Below, in pieces: positions 1 to 6,917 of a DNA stretch of 64,000 nucleotides. The stretch's first letter is position 1; each line of letters opens with the position of its first letter. The translations under genes were made by a program, and so were the position numbers. Origin of the DNA: Butyrivibrio sp. LC3010. GTDB lineage: Bacteria; Bacillota; Clostridia; Lachnospirales; Lachnospiraceae. The notes below the pieces were generated by a model. That model was not told the origin of the DNA, did not search any database, and saw only the letters and a program-made list of their open reading frames with translations. The stretch spans positions 1 through 64,000 of the forward strand of contig NZ_AUJU01000023.1 in the NCBI RefSeq assembly GCF_000424385.1, given 5' to 3'.

Positions 1-281
1 TAGAGATAATTTGATTAAATATCAACATGTCAGCACACTAGCACACATACTGATTGCCTATTTTAAATATGACATAGCCAAAAGAATTTTCATAATACAC
101 ATTTTATATTGATAGCTATAGCTTTTTTTTATCAGTAAAAACGCCATTCGTAAAACATGGTCATCCAAGTTATATTCTTATATTAATCTCAAAATAAACT
201 AAAACAAAAATCAATAATAGGTATATCTTTATTCTCTCATACTTTCTAAGCATATTTTCAAACTCTATTCCCTCTATTTGC
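1..281. other. AT-rich intergenic edge, no gene seen
   Basis: No reading frame, RNA gene or repeat is recognisable here. The stretch is AT-rich and lies downstream of the minus-strand Nudix gene, so it probably holds that gene's 3' untranslated region. No convincing hairpin with a T-run was found. Confidence 0.4.
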
Positions 282-737
282 TCAATCACGCTCCCATGCT
301 TTTAGCATATTTTGGGCCATTTCGAAATCTTTAATAGCATCACCTCTGTCGTATGTAAAGTTCTCCGGTACAGCATTGAAAAGTTCTATCTTTTCCATCT
401 CGCTTTCCGGAAGTTCCCCAAGAGAATGTGCTATAGCAAGGAAAAAGCGGCCATTGTTTTTGTGGATCCCATCATCCCAGGGCTGCTCATAATCCCACAA
501 AGGAATCATTTCACAGTCAGTAATACCTGTCTCTTCGTAAAGCTCACGTCTTGCCGCCTGCATTGGCGTTTCACCATGTTCTACATGACCACCAGGATTC
601 TCAAAGCTTTTCCTGCGTTTGTGCCAGCAAAACACCCACTTATTCTGATATTTTGTAAGAACCACAACAAACTCGATATTATCTAATTGCCCCAACAAAT
701 AATTCTTTTTTCTGTATACCATATCTACCATTCCCAT
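282..737 (-). CDS. Nudix hydrolase (MutT-like)
   Basis: Predicted to cleave a nucleoside diphosphate linked to another moiety (X), such as a damaged or surplus nucleotide, in the cytoplasm. The Nudix box is clear: GGHVEHGETP followed by AARRELYEETGI, matching GX5EX7REUXEEXGU with the metal-binding REXXEE core. The frame is open back to 776, but that codon is TTG and lies in the T-run of an upstream terminator. The first ATG, at 735-737, follows a TATAAT-like box (reverse strand, about 765-772) and gives about 151 residues, normal for the family. The ribosome binding site is weak and the ATGs at 731 and 722 are alternatives. The substrate cannot be read from the sequence. Family call sure, start less so. 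Confidence 0.85.
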   Translation of the reverse strand: MGMVDMVYRKKNYLLGQLDNIEFVVVLTKYQNKWVFCWHKRRKSFENPGGHVEHGETPMQAARRELYEETGITDCEMIPLWDYEQPWDDGIHKNNGRFFLAIAHSLGELPESEMEKIELFNAVPENFTYDRGDAIKDFEMAQNMLKAWERD

Positions 738-773
738 ATTAGTCTGATAACTTAATCCTATTCCACAATTATA

Positions 774-817
774 CAAAAAAAGGACTCTGATTGACTATAT
801 AAAAACAACCAGAATCC
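774..817 (-). terminator. Rho-independent terminator, minus strand
   Basis: Read on the minus strand, GGATTCTGGTTG pairs with CAATCAGAGTCC over 12 positions (with G-U pairs) and is followed by a run of T. It would end transcription from the small ORF at 839-964 before the Nudix gene, which then needs its own promoter. Confidence 0.6.
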
Positions 818-838
818 CTTATATCTGACATACTCCAG

Positions 839-964
839 TCAGATACAGATACTGCAAGCGGCACCTTTAATGCCCCCACACGCAGGACACACTCCTCGCC
901 TTGCGAGAATCTGGTGCAGTACGATTTCCGTTTTTCTGAAAAAAACAGGAATATATGGATTCAT
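839..964 (-). CDS. Small ORF (41 aa) with CPAC and CSIC motifs
   Basis: A short frame starts at an ATG (962-964) and ends at TGA (839-841). Its product has a basic N-terminal half and a C-terminal part with CPACGG and CSIC, an arrangement that could bind a metal like a zinc ribbon. The ribosome binding site is poor, but a good terminator follows just downstream, as expected of a transcribed unit. It may instead be the 3' remnant of a longer gene. No family was recognised and function is unknown. Confidence 0.3.
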   Translation of the reverse strand: MNPYIPVFFRKTEIVLHQILARRGVCPACGGIKGAACSICI

Positions 965-1035
965 ACTTCTGCAAAAGCTGTAAAAAGCTTATAATAGATA
1001 CCGATATCCATTAAACAAGTAGGCGGACATGCATT

Positions 1036-1353
1036 ATGCAAAGCATGAATATGGGCGGATCAATTGCCTCCAGAAATATCTTGGAAAACTAAGGGCGACT
1101 TAAATGGTGTATTAGAGAAAAGAGCGTTAATGACCTCGATAATGGTTGGAGGTTTTTATCAGAGACAGACACAGATGAGTTTCTGCAGAATCCATCTATT
1201 ATGGTTGTATGCGACTGGGGAACGCTGTTTGAAATTGAACCGGCCATTTCTTCAATATTTGATATGCCTGTTGGTACTGATCTTACACTTGAATATGAAG
1301 ATGGAAAAAAACACTTTGTCTATACAGAGACTGGAGAAAGAATCCCAGAGTAG
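1036..1353 (+). pseudogene. DUF2185 (immunity-like) gene with an in-frame stop
   Basis: Read from ATG 1036 (AGGCGG nine bases upstream), the frame gives about 105 residues ending at TAG 1351-1353, but is broken by TAA at 1090-1092. After the stop it continues without shift as GRLKWCIREKSVNDLDNGWR, then FLSETDTDEFL and FEIEPAISSIFDMPVGTDL. These match my memory of the DUF2185 family, which includes immunity-type proteins found near polymorphic toxins. Family members often have Lys at the stop position, so one A-to-T change in an AAA codon would explain it. No toxin gene is visible next to it. Recent decay is the simplest reading; suppression of the stop or a sequencing error is possible. Confidence 0.7.
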
Positions 1354-1367
1354 GAGGTTTGTTTGAA

Positions 1368-1589
1368 ATGATAAAAGAACATATATCAAAAATACAGCGA
1401 GGCGAATGCAGCAAAACAGAAATAGTTCTTACCGGAATATGTCTGGTTCTTGCCGGAATAGTTTTGGGCATGAAATTTGCACCTTTCAGAGTTACTACTC
1501 TTGGAAGCTTTAACGGTAACACAGGCTGTATCGGTAAGCCTGAAAATCTCAAGAAATTACTAAAAGAGGATGATGCTATGGAAAGATAA
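1368..1589 (+). CDS. Small single-pass membrane protein (73 aa)
   Basis: The product has a charged N-terminus (MIKEHISKIQRGE), one hydrophobic segment (about residues 19-36, IVLTGICLVLAGIVLGMKF) and a polar tail ending in DDAMER. A TTG at 1359 is too close to AGGAGG (1352-1357); ATG 1368 at ten bases spacing is the better start. It begins 14 bases after the broken DUF2185 gene, so the two were probably one operon. Small proteins of this build recur in Lachnospiraceae, but I recognise no function. The last codons lie in the terminator stem. Confidence 0.65.
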   Translation: MIKEHISKIQRGECSKTEIVLTGICLVLAGIVLGMKFAPFRVTTLGSFNGNTGCIGKPENLKKLLKEDDAMER

Positions 1590-1624
1590 TAAATAGCAGG
1601 ATTGCCTGCACGCATTATCTTTCC
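1580..1624. terminator. Bidirectional terminator-like hairpin
   Basis: GGAAAGATAAT (1580-1590) pairs with ATTATCTTTCC (1614-1624), with an inner GCAGG/CCTGC stem. It sits between two convergent genes and includes the stop codon of the upstream one, so it can serve both strands. Confidence 0.65.
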
Positions 1625-1635
1625 ATAATTAAGGT

Positions 1636-2721
1636 TCATCCCACCATGGATCTGATTGCGTATCCCACTCCGTTATGATCATTATCCTTAGTGACCATAT
1701 CAGCGAGCTTTTTTATACTTTGTTTTGCATTGCCCATCACTACGGAAAAACCTGCTCTTTTAAGCATATCTATGTCATTATCCGCATCACCTATAGCCAT
1801 TGTTTTATTTGCAGGAACACCTAATAGTTCTGCGAGTTTAAGCATTGCCATGCCCTTAGTAACACCCTTGGCATTCATCTCCAAGCTTGTCTTTTCAGCA
1901 TATGCAAACTCTAGCGGAAGATGTTTTAATTCAGAATATCCTTTTTCCCTGTCTTCGGCACTTCTAAAATATATGTTAATCTTTGTTATTGAAGAATGCT
2001 TGGCGCTCTCTTCTTTCATATCTTTTACACGCCTTGTGACCTTCATATACATTGGCTTATATACTCCCATATGGAAATCTTCCATATGCTCAAGGTCATC
2101 CTCAGAAACAATGGATTCATCTTCCGTAAGAAATGTTAGCATCCCACCATACTTCTGAGCAATTGCAATAATCGGCTCAAAGAACTGAGCATCTACTTCA
2201 TTTTTGTAAATAGGCTTTTTCTCTATGCAGTCATAGATGATAGCCCCGCTGTAGCAGATGGCATATCTTATCTGCGGAAGCTCTTTAAAGTAATTTTTCA
2301 TTTCAACAAGAGCCCTTCCGGTACAATACGCAAGGTTCACTCCTTCATCAACTGCTTTATCTATATCACCGATAGTAGAAGAATCTACCGTCTTGTCACT
2401 CCTTAATAAAGTAGCATCCATGTCGACTGCAATAAGACCACACAGCGGAATCCTCTTATGAAATACGTTTACTCTGCTGCATACAAAGCCAGGATCAGTA
2501 TCGTATAGGTCCTCATCATCTGCATACCACAAATCAGGAACAACAACTACTTCATCTTCATTAAGTTTCAAAATCCCGGCAGCATATTCCTTTGCTTCCT
2601 CAACAGGGCATCGTACAGATACCGCTATATATTCTCTGCCATCCTCCCTGCCATAATATGTCCTGGTAAAATACACATCTTCGATATGTTTCACGCTACT
2701 CTTTGATAGCCTTCCTGTCAT
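1636..2721 (-). CDS. HAD-superfamily phosphatase, Cof/IIB type, with N-terminal extension
   Basis: A cytoplasmic phosphatase, probably acting on sugar phosphates or other small phosphate esters. The HAD motifs are intact: motif I VDMDATLL with Asp100 and Asp102, YCTGR as motif II, and the C-terminal GDADNDIDML for magnesium binding, followed by VVMGNA. The cap lies between motifs II and III, as in class IIB. At 361 residues it is about 90 longer than a usual Cof protein; the extra N-terminal domain (residues 1-92) is acidic with several Tyr/Asp repeats (YADDEDLYDTDPGF) and matches no domain I know. The substrate is unknown. It stands alone, convergent with the small membrane protein. Confidence 0.88.
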   Translation of the reverse strand: MTGRLSKSSVKHIEDVYFTRTYYGREDGREYIAVSVRCPVEEAKEYAAGILKLNEDEVVVVPDLWYADDEDLYDTDPGFVCSRVNVFHKRIPLCGLIAVDMDATLLRSDKTVDSSTIGDIDKAVDEGVNLAYCTGRALVEMKNYFKELPQIRYAICYSGAIIYDCIEKKPIYKNEVDAQFFEPIIAIAQKYGGMLTFLTEDESIVSEDDLEHMEDFHMGVYKPMYMKVTRRVKDMKEESAKHSSITKINIYFRSAEDREKGYSELKHLPLEFAYAEKTSLEMNAKGVTKGMAMLKLAELLGVPANKTMAIGDADNDIDMLKRAGFSVVMGNAKQSIKKLADMVTKDNDHNGVGYAIRSMVG

Positions 2722-3072
2722 TATATAAATAACTCCTTGAAAAACACGTTCTTATCTAGTACATCGTTTCTTGAATAACCGTGTCGAATTAGACCAGTTA
2801 TTTTCCGTGCGCTGTACTAGTGTTATTATAATCCTAATGGTCAAGTCTCACTTTTTTTCTGATACTCTCCTACAGTCATTTGTCTTAAATATTTTACTCA
2901 ACTCAGATATTCAAAGACACATCTGATGAAGTTTTATGTAGGAAGAATGCCATATAGAATAGAACTGTACTATTTCGTACTTTATCAACTCTTTCTTTAT
3001 TTTGTTCCAATAATTGATATACATTGTTATAATATCCAATTATTAAAAAATCATCGAAGGAGTATTATTTAT
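2722..3072. other. Divergent intergenic region
   Basis: This separates the minus-strand HAD gene from the plus-strand DUF3267 gene and should hold both promoters. The frame of the DUF3267 gene stays open upstream to 2926, but that extension is hydrophobic, lacks a ribosome binding site and precedes a strong AAGGAG at 3057, so I treat it as noncoding. Confidence 0.45.
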
Positions 3073-3702
3073 ATGTGGAATATTGAATTTAAAGGAAAAA
3101 TAAAGGGAGATATCGAACAGATTTCATCTAGAGAACCTCTTCCAGAAGGGAGTGTTCCATTTGTTGAGCCGGATTCATCTGATAAGGCATTTGCATTGGG
3201 CTTGTTGTTTGCAGTTCCTATCCTTTTACTTATGATTGTGTTAGCTATAATTAGAATATTGAACGTGTATGGAAAACCTTCAATTGCTTCATTTGAAAGC
3301 TTTATTATTCCGCAGCTTATTGCGTTAGTTTTATTATTTTTGTCTCAATACATTCATGAATACATTCACGCATTTCTATTTCCTAAGTATATAAAGAAGC
3401 AGATTTACGTAATGCCCGAGAATAAAATGCTATTTGTATATTTCGAAGATTGTATTACTAAGAAAAATTTTATTATTGTTCTTTTGGGACCAGCAGTGTT
3501 GTTGGGAATACTGCCATATGTAACTTGGCTGGCATTTGCTCAGAACTTTTCATTTCCAGTAACATTTTCAATCATTATGTATTCTCTCGGTATGGTTGCG
3601 AGTGCAGTCGGAGATTATCTGAATGTTTACAACACTATCCGTCAGGTTCCTAAAGATGGTAAGGTGTTTAATAGAGGATTTCATTCTTATTGGATTCAGT
3701 GA
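3073..3702 (+). CDS. DUF3267 family putative zincin membrane protein
   Basis: A 209-residue membrane protein with about four to five hydrophobic segments. The motif HEYIH (within SQYIHEYIHAFLFPKY) fits HEXXH at the end of a membrane helix, as in DUF3267 proteins, which are thought to be zinc metallopeptidase-like. LLGPAVLLGILPY downstream is another family-typical helix. The start was placed at ATG 3073, ten bases after AAGGAG; the upstream extension to 2926 has no such signal. Substrate and role are unknown. It is monocistronic and followed by a long noncoding stretch. Confidence 0.75.
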   Translation: MWNIEFKGKIKGDIEQISSREPLPEGSVPFVEPDSSDKAFALGLLFAVPILLLMIVLAIIRILNVYGKPSIASFESFIIPQLIALVLLFLSQYIHEYIHAFLFPKYIKKQIYVMPENKMLFVYFEDCITKKNFIIVLLGPAVLLGILPYVTWLAFAQNFSFPVTFSIIMYSLGMVASAVGDYLNVYNTIRQVPKDGKVFNRGFHSYWIQ

Positions 3703-3941
3703 AAATATCTAAGATTAACCTATCACAAATTCTGTTCATCCCTTACGGTTCTCACAGCAACTGAATTTACCAATTCCAGTTGCTTTCGGCAAAGGGACAA
3801 ATCCCATATTCAAGAAATAATCATTTTCACGCTCTGTGCAGCAAGTGCATAGAGCTGTGTGAACAATAACTATCACATCTTATACTATTAAAATTATCAA
3901 CAAATGGCTTGATTACAAGGTCACAGACATTCTAAAATGTC
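3703..3941. other. Intergenic stretch with a possible minus-strand gene remnant
   Basis: On the minus strand a frame is open from 3876 to a stop at 3736-3738 and encodes a Cys-rich run including YFLNMGFVPLPKATGIG. It looks like the tail of a real protein, but has no start signal and is blocked upstream. I could not name the family. Otherwise nothing is seen. Confidence 0.3.
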
Positions 3942-4625
3942 ATGAGTAATGCACAAACGAAGAAAATAACAAAGTTTTTAAATAAATATATATTTTATAT
4001 AGATATATATCATATATATCAAACTGGCGCTGCAAAGAGAAATGTTTATGTATATACAATATATATCAATATCAAGTATACATATATAATAAATATATAT
4101 TTAATATATTGCCATAACATATATGTTTATCTTATATTGTTATATTTTATATAGCATCATATAATATTTATATATTTTATACGGCAATATATAATATTGC
4201 TCTATATTATATATTTATATTTTTAATAGACATATATAAAATATCCATATATAATATAGTTATATAATTTATATCGCTATATTTTATATGGATATTTTTT
4301 ATTCTTATATTCGATATATCTATATTTATTATTTATATATTTAATATTGTTATATCTGATATATCTATATTTTTGTGTATGTATATTTGATATTGATATA
4401 TTTTTTATAGGTATATCTTTTATATTAGTATATAATATTGTTGTATTTAATTTTTTTATATTTAATATATCTATATCTTGTATATTTATATTTTAAATAG
4501 CCATATATTTTGTTGATATATTTTTTATAGGTAAATATTTTTTATATCTATTTAATATATATCCATTTAATACCTATCTATTTATATAGGTATATCTTTT
4601 ATTTTATATATTTTTCTATTTTTTA
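3942..4625. repeat. Extremely AT-rich TATA-type tract upstream of parA (candidate centromere)
   Basis: Almost 700 bases consist of short TATATTT, ATATATC and TTAATAT elements. Two 60-base lines that I counted contain only 8 and 6 G/C bases. The elements recur irregularly, often about one helical turn apart, with G or C bases punctuating the runs. It ends just before the parA ribosome binding site. In type Ib partition systems the centromere often lies directly upstream of parA, so this is the natural candidate; an intrinsically bent or easily melted origin element is an alternative. The 70-codon frame across part of it is a product of the repeat composition. Confidence 0.6.
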
Positions 4626-4644
4626 TACTGGAGGAGAGTTTTAC

Positions 4645-5406
4645 ATGGGAAAAGTTTTAGGAATAGTCAATCAGAAAGGTGGTGTTGGAAAAACCACATC
4701 AACAATAGAACTTGCAGCTGCGTTTGTTGCACAAAAGAAAAAAGTCCTTGTCATCGATCTGGATCAACAGGGTAACCTCTCAAAATATGTTAATGCAGAT
4801 TTATCAAAGCCTACCATTTTTGATGTACTTCAGGCAGAAAGTGCAACAATTGATGCAATCCAAAAATGCGGTACATTTGACGTTATTGCCAGCTCAAAGG
4901 AACTTTCAAAAGCAGACAGAACATTTACCGAATATCAGGATCTATTCCTCTTAGAAGACGTTATAAAGCCGATAAAGGATAATTACCATTTCATTCTCAT
5001 AGATAATGGTCCTTCCAGATCTACACTTCTTACAATGGCCTACGTTGCATCAGATGGTATTGTTATTCCCACAGAGGCAGATGATGGATCAATAGATGGA
5101 ATATGGGAAGTACATAATGACCTTGTAACGTATAGGGACGGAGCTCACCCCGTTTCACACGCAAAGATAGAGCTTCTCTTATTGAACAAATATGAAAATA
5201 CTGTTATGCATCAAAATGCAAAGGAAGCACTCCAGGATATTTCTTCAGAGATTTCGGATAATCCATTAGTGGAAACCATAAGAAAGAGCATTATAGCAAG
5301 CGAAAGTAAATCATTCAGACAGTCAATTCAAGAATACAGTCCTAAAAATAACGCTGCTGAAGACTACAGAAGCGTTGCAAAGAAACTTGTAAGGAGGATG
5401 AAATAA
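4645..5406 (+). CDS. parA: ParA-family partition ATPase
   Basis: A 253-residue ATPase that segregates replicon copies by ATP-dependent patterning on the nucleoid. The deviant Walker A KGGVGKTT (residues 10-17), VLVIDLDQQGNLS and FILIDNGPS (Walker B region) are all present. There is no N-terminal DNA-binding domain, which points to the short type Ib or Soj-like forms. A strong GGAGGAG precedes ATG 4645. The stop codon shares one base with the start of the next gene, so translation is likely coupled to the partner protein. With the iteron origin downstream, this marks the maintenance core of a low-copy replicon. Confidence 0.93.
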   Translation: MGKVLGIVNQKGGVGKTTSTIELAAAFVAQKKKVLVIDLDQQGNLSKYVNADLSKPTIFDVLQAESATIDAIQKCGTFDVIASSKELSKADRTFTEYQDLFLLEDVIKPIKDNYHFILIDNGPSRSTLLTMAYVASDGIVIPTEADDGSIDGIWEVHNDLVTYRDGAHPVSHAKIELLLLNKYENTVMHQNAKEALQDISSEISDNPLVETIRKSIIASESKSFRQSIQEYSPKNNAAEDYRSVAKKLVRRMK

Positions 5407-6047
5407 TGGCAGCACAATCAAGAAGAGAAAAATTAAATGCATTGAACAAAAAAAGAATGGATGAACAGCATTCACCTAAGAAAAATACAACCATTGTTGA
5501 TGAAATGCTGGATAACTATACAAAGGCATCTGACTCTGCAAAGAAAGCTGAAACCACTAAAGAAAAATCCACCAAGACAAAGCCTTCAGAAGCTAAAAAG
5601 ATTCAAAAGCACCAAGAAATAATTGAAAAAACTGTTGAAGAAATAGTAGCAAAACCCATAGAAGAAGTTTCAGTAGTTGTACCAGAGACTGAATCAATTC
5701 CTGAAATAAAAGCAGTGGAGGTTAACGAAACTAATCCGATTCCAGAAATCAAAGTACCAGAAATTGAAAAACCTGTAACAGATACACTAATAAATAAGCC
5801 GGAAATAGAAGCTGCTCCTACACCTGACAGAGATATTCTTAAGCTTTTAGCAGAACAATATGGGCTGATCAATGTAATGGATAAATCAAGAGTTGGCAGA
5901 CCGAAAAGAGAAGGATATTATCATAAAATTTCCCTTAATCTTAAGGCTGAGAATTTAATGTATGCCAAGTCAGTTGGTGGTAAATATGGCGGTGTTACCG
6001 GCTATATAAATTATCTTATCGAGCAGGATATGAAAAAGAATAAATAG
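5406..6047 (+). CDS. Ribbon-helix-helix partition partner (ParG/ParB-analogue)
   Basis: Predicted centromere-binding partner of the upstream ParA. The N-terminal third is basic (SRREKLNALNKKR), which suits an ATPase-stimulating tail. Residues about 60-140 are Glu/Pro/Val-rich with repeats of the type VPEIE, probably a flexible linker. The C-terminal 50 residues (GRPKREGYYHKISLNLKAEN onward, ending YINYLIEQDMKK) have the strand-helix-helix pattern of RHH/CopG-like proteins. Start ATG 5406 overlaps the parA stop (TAATG) and AAGGAGG lies inside the end of parA. At 213 residues it is longer than classical ParG. The RHH call is by pattern; the role follows from context. Confidence 0.7.
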   Translation: MAAQSRREKLNALNKKRMDEQHSPKKNTTIVDEMLDNYTKASDSAKKAETTKEKSTKTKPSEAKKIQKHQEIIEKTVEEIVAKPIEEVSVVVPETESIPEIKAVEVNETNPIPEIKVPEIEKPVTDTLINKPEIEAAPTPDRDILKLLAEQYGLINVMDKSRVGRPKREGYYHKISLNLKAENLMYAKSVGGKYGGVTGYINYLIEQDMKKNK

Positions 6048-6060
6048 TATTAAAAATTAG

Positions 6061-6098
6061 GTGTTTCTTATTTTAAAGATAAGGAACACTTTTTTTAT
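6061..6098 (+). terminator. Rho-independent terminator after the par operon
   Basis: GTGTTTCTTAT pairs with ATAAGGAACAC (one mismatch) and is followed by seven T. It separates par transcription from the iteron region. Confidence 0.8.
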
Positions 6099-6248
6099 AA
6101 AAATATAAGAAAGCAAAATGACAACTTAAACACAACTATATTTTATGTCTGTCATGGATAGATATTAATAGTATATTAATCTACATATAGTATGTATAGG
6201 AGAGTAGATAAAAATCCAGTAAAATAGCGGCTTTAGGAGCTTTTGATA

Positions 6249-6839
6249 TGACAAAAATTACACTAAATAGCGACAGAAATCACACTATCACCGACAGAAA
6301 TTACACTAGTGCATGACAGATTTTACACTACATGACAGATTTCACACTAATTTGCTGACAGAAATCACACAAACAAAAATTTTTGCAGTTTATATCTAAT
6401 GACAGATTTTACACTAATGAATGACAAATGATTTTGCTGTCATCGCTGACAGATTTCACACTAAAAACGTAAAAAATCATCAAAAAAGTGGCTTGATTTT
6501 AAGAAAGCAGTGACTAAGCCGGTCAATTTTTGTGTGATAATCAAAGATTTTTCTAAAATCGATGACAAATAACACAGATGTCATCGAAAAGTCGTGATGA
6601 CAAATTACACACTAAATAAATATCGTATTTATCAGCTTTTTATAATAGAATGACAAATGGATTATTTGTCATAAGTTCAGTGTGTGATGACAAAAAACAC
6701 ACTAAGTAAAATTCATGTATTTATGTTTTAAATGACAGATTTCACACTAAATAATCTCAGTATTTATGCGGCTATTGTATTGCAATGACAAATGAATTGA
6801 TTGTCATTGAGTCTGAATCGGATGACAGATTTCACACTA
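6249..6839 (+). repeat. Iteron array: probable replication origin
   Basis: Direct repeats of the 17-mer TGACAGATTTCACACTA and close variants start at 6249, 6271, 6292, 6314, 6333, 6356 (end degenerate), 6400, 6447, 6598, 6688, 6733 and 6823, all in one orientation; a divergent unit starts at 6563. The first six are 19-23 bases apart, about two helical turns; later gaps are 44, 47, 45 and 90. Inverted half-sites (TGACAAAT...ATTTGTCA at 6651-6671; CGATGACA...TGTCATCG at 6560-6586; AATGACAA...TTGTCATT at 6784-6808) are interspersed. This is the layout of iteron-controlled origins recognised by Rep_3-type initiators, and such a gene follows directly. Confidence 0.9.
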
Positions 6840-6870
6840 TGAATTAATAGGTAACAGGTATACAATAAAT

Positions 6871-6900
6871 GATGACATGACAAATTATAGTCTTGTCATC
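6871..6900 (+). promoter_or_regulatory. Probable rep operator (inverted half-iterons)
   Basis: GATGACA (6871-6877) and TGTCATC (6894-6900) face each other, with an inner ATGACAA/TTGTCAT pair (6877-6883 and 6893-6899), ending 17 bases before the rep start codon. The arms carry the TGACA core of the iterons in inverted orientation, as in operators where Rep dimers repress their own gene while monomers bind the direct repeats. Confidence 0.65.
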
Positions 6901-6917
6901 TGTAAAGGGGAATACAA

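Noticed and set aside
1064..1366. 100-codon plus-strand frame
   Set aside because: It is an alternative frame of the broken DUF2185 gene, whose true frame carries all the family-like motifs.
2926..3072. N-terminal extension of the DUF3267 gene
   Set aside because: There is no ribosome binding site before 2926, while AAGGAG precedes ATG 3073 at normal spacing.
3942..4154. 70-codon plus-strand frame rich in Ile and Tyr
   Set aside because: It is translated TATA-repeat DNA with no ribosome binding site; the same composition continues for another 470 bases with stops.
5603..5872. Ser-rich minus-strand frame opposite the RHH gene
   Set aside because: It is the antisense shadow of the Glu/Val/Pro linker; similar shadows occur at 29531-29875 and 63122-63463 opposite acidic linkers.
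6249..6839. Repeats considered as a CRISPR array
   Set aside because: Units are 17 bases, vary in sequence, lie close together at irregular gaps without spacer-length inserts, and sit before a rep gene; they are iterons.
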